Shown here: in pieces, positions 33,760 to 46,007 of the stretch
How positions within the stretch are numbered: the stretch's first letter is position 1
Layout of the letters: every line of letters starts with the position of its first letter
Assembly: GCA_037954665.1 (NCBI GenBank)
Contig: JBBMOL010000183.1
Span: 629,276-693,275, forward strand
Direction: 5' to 3'
DNA from: Laguncularia racemosa
Taxonomy: Eukaryota > Streptophyta > Magnoliopsida > Myrtales > Combretaceae
Length of the DNA stretch: 64,000 bases
Translations under genes and position numbers: made by a program
The notes under the pieces: model-generated
Database searches by the model: none
What the model was told of the DNA's origin: nothing
What the model saw: the letters and a program-made list of their open reading frames with translations, nothing else

Positions 33760-34468
33760 TGATGTGCCCTAAGGTAATTACAATATAAATCAAGGATGGA
33801 ACAAACAATGTAACCACTTCCAATCAAATTCTTGAACCCAAACTTGCAAATGTAACCCTAAATTGCATGAAAATGGAAGAGAAATGAGGAATCCAATCAC
33901 TTAACAGATGTTACACACTAGTAGTAATTAGGAAAAGACTTGAAAATGATTGATATTACACATAATAACCCCAAGCTAACTTGCCACAATCCTTAAGGTA
34001 GAAATTGATAAGAGTTTATGCATGAAAATGGAGAGCACTCCTCATGGCAAGCATGTGAAATTTTATCTCAAAAAGTTTACCTAAAAAACCCTCATTTACA
34101 AGTATTTATACCTATTCTAAATAAGGAAAAATGAATAAGACAAAATGATGCTTAAATCGATCCTCTTGGAGCAATTTACCAACCGGTTCTCCACGTGAAA
34201 TGCAAGTAATGTATGGCCGGTTTTTTCTTGTTTTTGTAAGTCCAAGAATAGCTCATACATCAAGCATTAGTGTGTTTGTTCACCATCCTATAATAATGAC
34301 AAATGCACCTGATAAAAATGCAAAACAATTATATAAAATAAATAAAGACACCATGTGAATGTCTTGGTCCCGTTTATTCAAGATGGATTCTCAATGCTAG
34401 GTTCTATAGTCCTCTAGCTCTTTACTCGGGTAATGGATCTTGTGGTTGTAGTGGTTTGATTCCCATCA
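33760..34468 (-). repeat. 3' LTR of element F
   Basis: Aligns with 37150-37856 throughout. A weaker version of the D/H TATA block (ACAAGTATTTATACC at 34099-34113) is present. Confidence 0.9.
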
Positions 34469-34474
34469 TCTATT

Positions 34475-35030
34475 TAGGCCTATGGAAGATTTGCCCTCAA
34501 ATCTAATGGGTCTTTTCCTAGACCGAACACCTTAGTTTACATGTGCTTGTCGCCTTAAAGTTTTGATAGCCCAGTAGTTTTGTTGACCTATTCTTGAAAC
34601 TCGTGTACCTCAGTTGGTGACATAGGAGTCAAGACAACCCATTCACCATCTTTTTGAAACATATAGGTGTTTCTAAACCCATCATACAACACTCTCCTAT
34701 CAAGCAACCAAGGTCTACCCAGTAGTATATGAAATGCGCACATAGGAAGAACATCACAAAATATTTCATCATGGTATTTTTCCCTTATGCTGATTGGGAC
34801 CTTAGCCCTTTAAGTGACATACAGACTATTTTGTTCAATTAACCAATGCAATTTATAGGGATGAGGATGTGGACTAGTGACTAGTTGCAATCTATTTACT
34901 ATTGTAGTAGCTATTACATTTGTACAACTACCACCATCAATAAAAAGAGCACACAGCGACAGGTGGTATGGAATAGGTTTTTCCTCTATAAATTCCTGAC
35001 ATCTAGAGATGTAGTCATTACGCTGCACAA
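34475..35030 (-). pseudogene. Aspartic protease of element F
   Basis: CALFIDGGSCTNVIATTIVN (active-site Asp-Gly-Gly), then LQLVTSPHPHPYKLHWL, YHDEIFCDVLPMCAFHILLG, RPWLLDRRV and NTYMFQKDGEWVVLTPMSP. It ends in KDPLDLRANLP, stop, A, stop, IDDGN at the LTR, the equivalent of PPDLRANLSEARGDDEN in D. Two or three stops. Closely related to the protease of D. Confidence 0.8.
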
Positions 35031-35159
35031 TACATTAATAGACAGATATTTATCATTTCCCTTATCTTCACGTACCTTAATATCAAGATCATCATAATAC
35101 TCCTATAGTACTATTGACAAATCATTAGGCTCAAGTATCTCTTCCTTTCCCTCCATATT

Positions 35160-36339
35160 TTCTACCTCTATAACTGTCATCACTCTTTTGTTGGGACACT
35201 AAGCAGCCATGTGTCCAAATCCCATGCATTTGAAGCATTTAATTTGATCCATCTTTCCACTTGTTAACCTTGGCACTATTTGTCGAATATCAGTCCTAAT
35301 AACCTCTTTTCTCTTTCCAGAAATTTCCCTCTCCCTATCAGTAATAGTTGTATTTGTGTCCACAGTCTTATCAATTCCCCCTATTCCCTTTTGTTCCACT
35401 TGTTGACTATCTGACCCATAAGGTTTTGTAGAAGTTCCATACCTGTTGCTCGCTGCTTGATATGGGTTGGATTGCCTCTGCCTTTCTACTTTAGAGCTAG
35501 CTGGATGGCCTTATCAAGGGTATCATACCTGTGGAGCTCCACAATACAGGCAATTTCATACTTTAACTCTAACATAAATTATGTTAGGGTCTGCTCAAGA
35601 GGTTTGACTAACTTACATCTAATCATTAGTGCCTCAAACTCCTATACATATTCGTCAACAGTTTTGCCTCCCTGCCTCAATGTATTGAGATGCATAAACA
35701 AGTCCTGCCTATAGTGCTCTAGTATAAATCTCCTCCTCAAAACCCATTTCATTTCTTGCTAAGTATGTATCTCAGTCTCACCATCTCTTCGTCTACTATC
35801 TATAAGATTCTTCCACCATAAGGCTGCATAACCAGTAAACTCTACAGCTGTAAGATGAACCTAAGTGTGATCATTAATCTCATAACACTCAAATAAGCCC
35901 TCGCCTTATCCTCCCAATCTAAATAATCTTCTACAGAACCCCTTCCAGCAAATGAAGGCATCTATAATTTTACATATTCTAAGCCCTGAGGTGGCTTGAA
36001 CGCACTATTTGGGTAAGGCTCATTCTCAAAATTATCATCCTTTTCTTCCCTAAAAGCATGATAATCTCCTTCCATCCTCCTACCCCTATTTTCTCTAACA
36101 ACTCCTTCCCTGCGTGCATTCTAATAGGCTACCCGAGGTAGGGGTGCCTATGGATTTGCTATTAGTGGTTGTAGCAATGTCATTTGATCTACCTATGTTG
36201 CTAATGTAGCAAAAATAGTGGTGAGATCCTGCAATTGTTCCTCTAGTGTTCTTCCACCTACAACATGATGACCCTGACCTCTTCCAACTTAACTGTTGGC
36301 TTCATTTCCAATTCCACCATTCACACTATCGTTTGACAT
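35160..36339 (-). pseudogene. Gag of element F
   Basis: Starts at ATG 36339 (MSNDSVNGGIGNEAN). Then GGRTLEEQLQDLTTIFATLA, EKDDNFENEPYPN, GLEYVKL, stop, MPSFAGRGSVEDYLDWEDKA. The middle is frameshifted. The knuckle at about 35205-35246 reads CFKCMGFGHMAA, stop, C: one Gln codon has become TAG. Same protein family as D, H and I. Confidence 0.8.
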
Positions 36340-37149
36340 GGTTTTTGAATTACTTCTTGAATTTTTTTTTTGATATACTCACAATCACTTCTTCATAACA
36401 ACAACATACTCCATGGTTCAATACACACAACAACACAACACACCTTCACGATACTCACAACACACCTTCACGCCACCACTCACAACACAACAACACAACA
36501 CACCTTCACATTACCACTCACAACACAACAAGACCTCCATGGTTCAAATACACACATACACACGGTATACACAACCTTACACCAACACCTCCACGGTTCA
36601 AGTATACACAAACACCTTCAAGGCTCAACACACTTCAATACACTATACGCACTCCACCAAGACTCAACACACCTCATAGAACACTTCCACAATCATGGTT
36701 CAAAATGATTCCAAACTCTAGTCAAAGTGCATTTAAAGGAAAACAATGCACAATTACTACACAAGGTAATTATGGAATCAATTGAAATGGCTTCCCTATT
36801 CTTCCAAATGATAAGCTCACAGCAAGATGAATAAACACAATGGTAAATCTGAATTTCACACTTCCCATTCTGCAACAAACAAAAGATAACACGGGCATAA
36901 TTAACACAATTACACTCTATGGGAATCTATTATGATGATTCCTCAAATTCATCCACAGCAAGGAACCTTAAATTCAATCCCTCCTTCGAATTAAACCACA
37001 ATGACAATAGTAATATGGTATAATTCAACACAAGACCTTCAATTTCACTTCACACAACATCAATTGCGAAATGGAACAACAAGAACCCCAAATCCCTAAA
37101 TTGTAAATCATGAATTCCCTTCTTAAAATCATTCTCTGATAATAAATTA
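36340..37149. other. Untranslated leader of element F
   Basis: Lies between the 5' LTR and gag of F. The part at 36380-36700 is a low-complexity run of CACAACAC, ACACCTTCAC and CATGGTTCA phrases. H has a comparable CA-rich leader at 6330-7490. No protein is expected here. Confidence 0.6.
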
Positions 37150-37856
37150 TGATGTACTCTAAGGTAATTACAATATAAATCAAGGATGGAACAAACAATG
37201 TAACCAATTCCAACCAAATGCTTGAACCCTAACTTGCAAATGTAACCCTAAATTGCATGAAAATGGAAGAGAAATAAGGAATCCAATCACTTACTAGATG
37301 TTACACACTAGTAGTAATTAGGAAAAGACTTGAAAATTATTGATATTACACAATAATCCCAAGCTAACTCGCCACAATCCCTACGGTAGAAATTGATATG
37401 AGTTCATGCGTGAAAATGAAGAGCACTCCTCATGGCAAGCATGTGAAATTTTATCTCAAAACGTTTACCCAAAAAACCATCATTTACAAGTATTTATACC
37501 TATTCTAAATAAGGAAAACTCAACAAGACAAAATTATGCTTAAACCGGTCCTCTTGGAGCAATTTACCAACCGGTTCTCCACGTGAAATGCAAGAAATGT
37601 ATGGCCGATTTTCTCTTGCTTTTTGTAGGTCAAGAATAGCTCACACTTCAAGCAGTAGTGTGTTTGTTCACCATCATGTACTACTAATAAATGTACTTGA
37701 TAAAAATGCAAAACAATTATATAAAATAAATAAAGACACTATGTGAATGTCTTGGTCCCATTTATTCAAGATGGAATCTCAATGCTAGGTTTTGTAGTCC
37801 TCTAGTTCTTTGCTTGAGTAATGGATCTTGTGGTTATAGTGGTTTGATTCCCATCA
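37150..37856 (-). repeat. 5' LTR of element F
   Basis: Bounded by the degenerate PBS on its left (the minus strand reads TTATTATCAGAGAA just inside 37150) and CTTAT on its right. Confidence 0.9.
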
Positions 37857-37861
37857 CTTAT

Positions 37862-38760
37862 AAGTTGTGGGGAAGGAATATGTTGGCAATTGTGACTATT
37901 AAAGTTAGTGAAGAAATGAAACTAGAGATGGTGTCAATAGTGAGAGATTTTTCAGATGTATTTTTAAAAGACAATCTTGGTTTACCCTCAGCTAGGGAGA
38001 TTGAGTTTAGCATTGATTTGGTATAGGCAATTGTACCAATATCAAAACCGGTATACAAAATGGGGTTAGTTGAATAAGAAGAGTAGAGGAAGTAGTTGCT
38101 AGACCTACAAGATAAGGTTTCATATGACCTAATGTATCTCCTTAGGGTGCACTAGTCCTTTTTGTCAAGAAGAAGGATGGAAGTATGAGATTGTGTATCG
38201 ATTATAGAGAGTTGAATAGGGTCACTATCAAGAACAATTATTCTCTTCCTAGGATAAATGACCTGTTTGACTAACTATAGGGAGCTTAGATCTTTTATTA
38301 GACCTCGATTATATCTGTTTCGAATTTTTGGTAATGCCTTTCGAGTTAACCAATGCACTTGTAACATTCATGAATTTAATGAGTAGGGTGTTTAGGGATT
38401 TCCTAGTCAAATTTGTAACCGTCTTCATAGACAATATCTTGATACTCTAAAAAAGCAATGAAGAACACGAAGAACATTTGAAATTGGTGTTGGATAAGTT
38501 ATAAGAAGAAAAATAATATGCCAAATTTATTCAATGTGAATCCTAGCTTAAGTAGGTAGTTTTTCTTAGTCATGTAGTTAACAAGGATGGAATATCTATA
38601 GACTCAAAAAAGGTGAGAACTGTAATAGATTGGCATAGACCGAAGACAGAAACAAATAAAAGAAGCTTTCGAGGTCTAATAAGCTATTATAGAAGTTTTG
38701 TTGAGGAATTCTCCAAGATAGCAACTCCTTTCACTACGTTAACATAAAAGAATGTGAAGT
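37862..38760 (+). pseudogene. Reverse transcriptase of element C
   Basis: Resumes after F. VSIVRDFSDVFLKDNLGLPS, REIEFSIDLV (the usual pre-RT segment), GALVLFVKKKDGSMRLC-type region with shifts, then ELTNALVTFMNLM and the catalytic site TVFIDNILIL at 38424-38435, where the second Asp is Asn. A stretch between the ALQGA-type and YEF segments (near 38300) is deleted compared with E. The tether FRGLISYYRSFVEEFSKIATPF is clear. Non-functional. Confidence 0.75.
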
Positions 38761-38789
38761 TTAAGTGGGATAACAAATGTGAAACTAGT

Positions 38790-39230
38790 TTCTAGACACA
38801 AGGAGAAACTTGTGTCAGCATCAGTTTTAACATTACCCATGAGTGGGGATGAATTCATTGTTTATAGTGATGCCTCAGCCTATGGGTTAGGATGTATATT
38901 AATGCAAAGTAAGCAAGTCATAGCATATGCATCCCACTAACTAAAGCCATATGAGAAGAATTATCCAATTCATGACTTGGGGTTGGTGGCAGTGGTCTAA
39001 GCCCTAAAACTATAGAGGCATTACTTGTATCGAGAGAGACGCAAGATTTTCACTAATCACAAAAGCTTGAAATACATCTTCATACAGAAGGAGCTAAGCA
39101 TGAGACAGAGGAGATGATCGAAATTGATCAAGGATTATGACCTAAAAATCTAATACCACCTAATAAAAACCAATGTGGTGGTAGATGCCCTTAGCACAAA
39201 AAAATAGGGTAATGTTGCTACTCTAATCAC
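38790..39230 (+). pseudogene. RNase H of element C
   Basis: FIVYSDASAYGLGCILMQ (38850-38905; first Asp kept), then YEKNYPIHDLGLVAVV, HYLYRERRKIFTNHKSLKYI (the Asp of TDHKSL is Asn) and NVVVDAL. Several stops, for example a TAA in CILMQ..ASH. E carries the better copy. Confidence 0.75.
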
Positions 39231-39449
39231 TTCATAGCGAGAGTTATTGGAGGGCATGCATAAGCTGGAATTAGACATTTTGACTCAAGATGTAGGAGCA
39301 AAGATGGTCACTTTATGCATACAAACCAACTTTAATGGACATAATCAAGACTACTCAGATAGAGAATAAGGACATTAAGGAAATCAAGAGTAGGTTAGAA
39401 CAAGGCAAGACTCCTAAATTTAACATAGACATAGAAGGGATATTAAGGT

Positions 39450-40790
39450 ATGGAAAGTGATTGCACGTGTCAGGGAATGTAGAGTTGAAGAAAAAAATAA
39501 TGAAAGAGGTGCATTACTTAGCCTATACAATCCATCCTAGAAGTACCAAAATGTATAAGGACTTGAAAAGTCACTATTGGTGGAAGAACATTAAAAGGGA
39601 GATAATTGAGTATGTAGTAAAATGCCTTACTTGTTAGTAGATCAAAATCAAACATCAGAGGCCAGTTATAGAATTATAGCCTCTTCCAATACCATAGTGG
39701 AAATGGGAATATATGACAATGGATTTTGTTACAACCCTCTTGAATGCTAAAGAAAAACAAGATCCAGTTTAGGTAATAGTAGGCCGACTAATTAAGTCTA
39801 CTCATTTTCTACCTATCATAGTAGAATACAAATTAGAGAAGTTGGTCTAGATATATATGTAGAAGATAGTAAGACTACATGGAGTACTAGTAAACATAAT
39901 CTCTAATAGAGACACATGGTTTGTAAAAGGATTTTAGAATAACTTACATAAAGCTTTAGGCACAAAACTGCAACTCAAAACTGCATTTCACCTTCAGACG
40001 AATGGACAATCTAAAAGCGCCATTCAGATTCTAAAAGATTTACTTAGAGCCTATGCACTACATTTTGGAGGTAATTAAAATGACCACATACATTTAGTTG
40101 AGTTTGCCTATAATAATAGTTATTAGACAACCATCTAAATGACTCCTTATGAGGCTTATATGGAAGAAGATGTAAATCCCCATTACATTGGGATGAAGTG
40201 GGTGAAAGATAGATGTTGGGATCAGAATTGGTCAAAGAGGTTGTAGACAAAGTAAAATTGATAAGGCAAATAATACAAACAACTTAATCTCAACAAAAGA
40301 GTTATGTAGATAAGAGACGATACCCCTTAAAATTTCAAGTAAGAGACAAAGTATTGTTGAGAGTTTCTCCAATAAAAGGGGTGATTGGGTTTAGTTTGAT
40401 GGGGAAGCTAAACCCAAGCTATGTAATCCCATTTAAAATTTTGGAAAGAATGGGTACTATAGCTTATAGGTTAGCTCTCTTATCAAGTTTGGTTGGGGTA
40501 CATGAAGTATTCTATGTATCCATACTGAGAAAGTTTGTACCAAATCTGGATAAGATAGTGGCCTTGGAGCCTTTAAATGTGCAACTAAACTTATCCTCTA
40601 TTAAAAGACTAATCGAGATTGTGGATATCAAAGAACAAGTGCTAAGATGAAGAGTGATTCCTTATGTTAAGGTACAATGGATAAATCAAACTAAACATGA
40701 AGCGACATGGGAATGAGAAGATGAGATGTGAAAGAAGTATCCGGAACTCTTCTAGAATTGGGTAACTTTTGAGGACGAAAGTTTTCATAA
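39450..40790 (+). pseudogene. Integrase and chromodomain-like tail of element C
   Basis: Zinc-region remnant VHYLAYTIHPRSTKMYKDLK, VVKCLTC followed by two TAG where E has CQQ. The core has KSTHFLPI, FHLQTNGQSKSAIQILKDLL and LVEFAYNNS. The C-terminal SH3-like part at 40330-40560 (VRDKVLLRVSPIKGVIGF, FKILERMGTIAYRLALL, HEVFYVSILRKFVPN) is open for 98 codons. It then reads KEQVLR, stop, IPYVKVQWINQTKHEATWE, KKYPELF, a Tekay/Del-type chromodomain-like tail that in the family reads chromatin marks. Confidence 0.78.
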
Positions 40791-40802
40791 GGATGGAGAG
40801 AA
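40791..40802 (+). other. Polypurine tract of element C
   Basis: GGATGGAGAGAA directly before the 3' LTR start TGTAATTATG. Confidence 0.75.
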
Positions 40803-41268
40803 TGTAATTATGCATAATTATATTTATATAATTATACTCATCAAATAATTAATACAAGATAAAACTAAGGGTAAATAAATAAATAGATAAAAGATGGGGG
40901 CGGTTAAGTTTTTTCAAGGCCAAGGTATATAAGTCGCACTAACCAAGGATCTCTCTCTTTTCCTTTCTTTGCACAATTGTAACCATAGAAAATCTAAGGA
41001 CCAAAAAGACTTTACAAAGACCATAGGTGACCAAGAGGAGAATGGTGAGACCAATCTGAATCTATCAGGTAAGGATTATGATTGTCTAGATTATTCATTC
41101 TAGTGATAGATTAGTGAATTTGTAAGCTAAATTGTTGACACATTGTTAGGGTATAGAATGGGATGGAAAGGATGTGGAATCAACAATTTGAGTGTTCCAA
41201 CCACAATCCAAAACACATAACTATACAAGACTTAAATTATACCTTAGAATTAGTAAGTACAATGATCA

Positions 41269-41802
41269 TGATGCGAGATCGGTTTGATCGGATTCCTAAC
41301 TGATATGAACCACGCCAACCTGTGACGAAACCCAATACCAATACGCTCGGAATTCGTTACCTAAGATGGCCAAACACCCTTAAGTGGAAACCGCAACCCA
41401 TTGTCTATAAGCGAGACAAGAACCTTGGTATAATATGAAGACGCCACAATCGGGATGAAAGACCAATTGATAAGTCGGGATAAACGCCACGCAAATTAAT
41501 TCGATAAGTTCTAGTTAGTTCTTGAAGAACCAAGAGAGGAGCCTCTCAAAAAGTGTTGTCAATGTTCTATGATGTATCTTATGTTCCAAACCCTAGGAGC
41601 TTTATACTAGGGTTTACAATTCGTAACAACAAAGCCTAAAACGACATCACTTCAATAAGTTGCGTAAAAATAATAAAAACAGAACATGAAGGCCAACGGT
41701 GTAGACATGAAGGCCGGCGGCGTTGCAATGAAGGTCGGCGGCCTTGAGCCGGCGTTGGAGACATACACGGTCGTGTACTTCTAGACGTGTATCTTTCTGT
41801 GG
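41269..41802 (-). repeat. Truncated 3' LTR of element B
   Basis: Matches 46008-46540 and stops at TTTCTGTGG. The next base onward (AAATATCTACCC) belongs to the integrase N-terminus. Confidence 0.9.
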
Positions 41803-43870
41803 AAATATCTACCCACGGCTCATGAGGAATGGGAAGTGGGGTGTAAAGCCCTTGAGGTTGGACTCTAGATTTTGCTTGCTTACACATGACACATCGCTCA
41901 CAAATCCTCTCAACATCTCATTTCATGTGAGGCCAATAGAAGTGTTCCTGCAATACCCCTAAGGTTTTAGCTACTCCAAAGTGTCCCATTAAACCTCCTC
42001 CATGAGACTCCCTCACTAATAATTCTCTTAAAGAACAATTTAGAATGCATAGTTTATTCTCCCTAAACAAGAATCCTTCATGCTTATAAAATTTACCATG
42101 CCCACTCCTCTCACAATGCACATACTCCTCACAAAAATCTCGATCAGCAGCATATAATTCCTTAATGTGCTCAAAACCAAGCAGTCTAGAACTAAGAGTA
42201 GAGATAAGAGTATACCTTCTAGAAAGTGCATCAGCAACGACATTCTCTTTACCTTGCTTGTAGTGGATGACATATGGAAATGTTTCGATGAACTCCACCC
42301 AACGAGTATGCCTTTTGTTCAGCTTGTGTTGCCCCTTCAAGTACTTCAAGGATTCATGATCAGTGTGGATCACGAACTCTTTTGGCCAAAGGTAGTGTTG
42401 CCAAGTCTCCAGGGCTTGAACCAGTGCATATAACTCCTTGTCGTAAGTAGGGTAGTTCAAGGTTTCCCCACTTAGCTTCTCGCTAAAGAATGCGATTGGT
42501 CTTCTCTCTTGCATAAGCACTACTCCAATACCTAATCATAAAGCATCACACTCAATTTCAAACATTTTAGCAAAGTTAGGTAAAGCAAGTAATGGCGCCT
42601 GAGCCAGCTTATTTTTAAGCGTCTGAAAGGCCTTCTCTTGTTGCTCTTCCCATCTAAACCCAACGTTCTTCTTAATTACCTCAGTAAGTGGTGCTGCAAT
42701 GGTGCTACAATCCTTCACAAATCTCCTATAAAAACTCGCTAGTCCATAGAAACTCCACACATAACTTACAGTAGTTGGACTAGGCCATTCTTGGATTGCA
42801 CGAATCTTTTCTTCATCAACCTGTATTCCTTATGCACTAACAACAAAACTAAGAAACACAAGTTTGTCTGTGCAAAAAGTGCACTTCTTGAGGTTAGCAT
42901 ATAATTGTTCCTTTCGAAGCACTTCTAAAACATCCCTCAAGTGAGATATATGATCTTCCAAACTCTTGCTGTAAATAAGAATATCATCAAAAAAGATAAC
43001 CACAAATTTTCCAATAAAAGTCCTCAAAACATGGTTCATAAGTCTCATAAAAGTACTAGGAGCATTAGTTAAACCAAAAGGCATTACTAACCACTCATCA
43101 CCTTCTTTCATTCTAATTTGGTGATATCCACTTTTCAGATCAATTTTGGAAAAGACACTAGACCCATGTAACTCGTCTAACATATCATCTAAGCGAAGAA
43201 TGGGATGACGATACTTTACCGTGATGTTGTTGATTGCGTGGCAATCAACACACATTCTCCATGACCCATCCTTCTTAGGCACTAAAATCACAGGCACTGC
43301 ACATGGACTCATGCTTTCTCTCACGTACCCCTTCTCCATTAATTCATTGACCTGCCTTTGGAGTTCCTTTGTCTCCTTCGGATTGCTCCTATAAGCTGGC
43401 TTGTTTGGAATCGATGCTCCAGGTACAAGGTCAATCTGGTGCTCAATACCACGAATAGGTGGTAATCCCTTTGGAATCTCCTTAGGGAAGACATCTTCAA
43501 AGTCCTACACAAGAGACACAACCACACTAGGCAAAGAGTTAGATAGTTCGTTAGTAGTCAAACATGTTTCTTTAAAAACCAGCAACAACATAGGTTGCTT
43601 CATCACTAACGCTCTCCTCACTACACTCGCTCTTGCCACACAACTATCCTTTTGCAAGGCTGCCCTCTCCTTTTCACTCACCACCAAAGTTGATTCCCCC
43701 TCAACTTGGTCTCTCACACTCTTTCCAGCCTTCGTCTCTTTTTCCTTTTGATATTGACTTTTGCATTCCTTTTCTTTCCCATTGTCTTTTGCTCTCTCAC
43801 TCTCCCTCTGCTTTTCATTCACCTTATGTTTTGCAAAAGACTGTTGTAGCTGCAACTGGTCCTCATACAC
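41803..43870 (-). pseudogene. Pol remnant of element B (linker, RT, RNase H, integrase start)
   Basis: Charged linker 43870-43505, then RT 43339-42830: PVILVPKKDGSWRMCVDCHA, FSKIDLKSGYHQIRM, MPFGLTNAPSTF, VVIFFDDILIYSKS. A 39-bp in-frame deletion makes DEWLVMPF where A has a 13-residue longer loop. Tether 42760-42536 ends at ECDAL, stop, in the RNase H active site. RNase H and the integrase HHCC start run 42520-41918 (LMQERRPIAFFSEKLSGETL, TDHESLKYL, NVVADALSRR, GHFGVAKTLGVLQEHFYW). Integrase stops at HEPWVDIS, where the deletion joins it to LTR sequence. RT residues look intact; the whole is not functional. Confidence 0.88.
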
Positions 43871-43999
43871 TTGTTTAGGTGTTAACGATTTAAGATTAAA
43901 GCTTTTCCCTTGGTGAACAAGCGTATACTTGTTAGAAAAGCCATCATGAACAACCTTCCTATCAAATTGTCATGGCCTCCCCAACAACACATGACATGC

Positions 44000-44602
44000 T
44001 TACATTGGCACTACATCACATAACACCTCATCCTCATACCTACCAATGCGAAAACCAATCAAGGCTTGCTTACTCACCTTAGTCTCACCACTATCATTCA
44101 ACCACTGTAATTTATATGGACTAGGGTGTCTAACAGTGTTGAGCCCCAGCTTCTCAACAATAAAATTGCTCACTACATTGGTACAACTTCCTCCATCAAT
44201 GATCAAACTGCAAATATGATCTCCTAGAAAACATCTAGTATGAAATATATTCTCCCTTTGCACCTCCTCTTCTTCCTTCACCTGCACATTCAAAGCTCGC
44301 TTCACTACTGCCACTAACTTCCCTACTGCAGGCTCCTCATCATCACTAACATCCTCTAATGGAGGCATATCATCTTCTTCACTATCCCCCTCAGTCTCAT
44401 ACTCTCCATCATCACGCAAAATCATAACACGCCTATTTGGACTTTGACTAGCGATATGGCCTCTACCTTGGCATTTAAAACATCTAATGTCACTATTTCT
44501 ATAAGTAAAAGAATCAGGGTTACGTTGGTTACTAGGAGTAGAACCCGCTTGTCTCAGCTCTCCTTTTGGTTTGTTGGTAAAGGCTTTTCTTCCTTCTTCC
44601 AT
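44000..44602 (-). pseudogene. Gag C-terminus, zinc knuckle and protease start of element B
   Basis: A 200-codon open frame overlapping the end of gag in another frame (one frameshift near 44580). The knuckle CFKCQGRGHIASQS has Ser instead of the last Cys. An acidic linker (GEYETEGDSEEDDMPPLE) leads to the protease, CSLIIDGGSCTNVVSNFIVE, then HPSPYKLQWLNDSGE and EDEVLCDVVPM. This is the same region in which A was hit by solo LTR M, here uninterrupted. Confidence 0.85.
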
Positions 44603-45510
44603 TGGTTAGTCTTCCAAGTGGATGAACCATTACCCTGTTGAAACCGTGCATTACTACTACCTTTCCTCTTGTGCTGGTTCTCAACCTTTATAGCCATGTA
44701 AACCATATCCTCTAATTTTACATAATGCTGCAATTCCACAACATTTTGGATTTCTCTATTCAACCCAGCAAGAAACCTAGCCATGGTAGCCTCTCTATCC
44801 ACCTCTACATTCGCCCTGATCATAGTAACTTCCGTCTCCTTGAAATACTCATCCACACTTCGGCTTCCTTGCCTCAGAGTTTGCAACTTGTTGTGCAATT
44901 CACGATAGTAATACGTAGGCACAAACCGCTTCTTCATCACCCTTTTCATCTCTTCCCAAGACTCAATAGGTGGCTCACCATTCCTTCTTCTATTCAACAT
45001 TAATTGATCCCACCACACTGTAGCATAATCCGAAAACTCAATGGCAGCAAGTTTCACTTTCTTTCTCCCACTATAGTTATGACAATCAAACACCATCTCT
45101 ACCTTCTTCTCCCACTCTAAGTACGCCTCGGGATCATTCTTCCCTTGGAAAGGAGGAATCTTCATCTTTATGCTACTCGATTGATTATCCTCTCTATTCC
45201 TATCTCCTCTATCTTCCCAATCCCTAGTTCCTCGATTCCGACCACTATATCCTCTATAACTCCCGACAAAGGGCTCATCAAAGTCATCACCCGACATTTC
45301 ATCTCCACCCCTTTGTACTCTCCTAGAACGACTCTCCCTCTTACGACCTTGGAAGACGTTTGTAGATTGTTCTAGTCTTTGCTCTACCATCTCATGAATT
45401 TGTTCCATTCCCTCCTGAAACATTCTCTTCATTTCTCCCCTCAACGCCTCAATCACTAACCTAGCATCAAACCTTCCCCTCTCACCTTCAAGAGAATGTT
45501 GCCTCGATAT
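44554..45510 (-). pseudogene. Gag of element B
   Basis: About 319 codons open from the expected start at 45510, where ATG has become ATA (A has ATG). SRQHSLEGERGRFDARLVIE, MEQIHEMVEQRLEQ, an Arg/Asp/Glu-rich spacer, then the capsid: MKIPPFQGKNDPEAYLEWEK, KLAAIEFSDYATVWWDQL, MKKRFVPTYYYRELHNKLQ, GSRSVDEYFKETEVTMI, FLAGLNREIQNVVELQHY. The frame is lost near 44580 before the knuckle. Apart from the start codon and the shift it is intact, showing B is less decayed than C. Confidence 0.88.
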
Positions 45511-45992
45511 AGTTCCTGCAGAAAAGATTAGTACTAACACAAATATATATACGATTAAACCTCACGATACACTCCCTTACGTGTTTCGCTCAAATGATGA
45601 TATCACACAGTCACTCGTGTATTCTCACAAATAATGATGATATCAACTCATCAATTCCTCTTCTCAATTCTCTTGGAACTTACCCAAACTACACCAATTC
45701 CCTTCCGTAGAATTCAAAACAACTCTAGGGTTCGTAAATTTCCTCTTTTTCTATCTGAATTTTTTTTTTCTTTGTTGTTGCTCTTGATCACGTTTCTCTT
45801 TTCTTTTCTTTTCTTTTCTTTTTTTGTCGTGATTCTTCCTTTTTTTTTTTGTAACAAATCGACTAGTAGATACTACACTTTCAATAAATAATTAATACTA
45901 TGAAATTGAATACGATAATTGATATGAACGATTGGAGTTAGGGTTTTGATGTTACCTTCCTCAAACCGAACTTGATGTTTTGACACACCTAA

Positions 45993-46004
45993 GCTCTGAT
46001 ACCA
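45993..46004 (-). other. Primer-binding site of element B
   Basis: The minus strand reads TGGTATCAGAGC, a perfect initiator-Met PBS, three bases from the LTR edge at 46008. Confidence 0.9.
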
Positions 46005-46007
46005 AAC

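Larger units (their letters stand above)
33760..37856 (-). mobile_element. Element F: gag-protease-only LTR retrotransposon
   Basis: LTRs of 709 and 707 bp (33760-34468, 37150-37856), TGATGTGCC or TGATGTACT at one end and CCCATCA at the other. Perfect CTTAT duplications lie at 33755-33759 and 37857-37861. The 2.7-kb internal part on the minus strand carries gag with a knuckle and protease and then the LTR; no RT or integrase. It has the same layout as D but different LTRs, so it is a separate family in the same lineage. Inserted in C between the protease and RT. Confidence 0.92.

Noticed and set aside
36380..36700. Repeated ACACAACAC / ACCTTCAC phrases that could suggest a repeat-rich protein or CRISPR-like array
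   Set aside because: Irregular low-complexity DNA in the untranslated leader of element F; no constant repeat and spacer pattern, and the plus-strand frames run opposite to the element.
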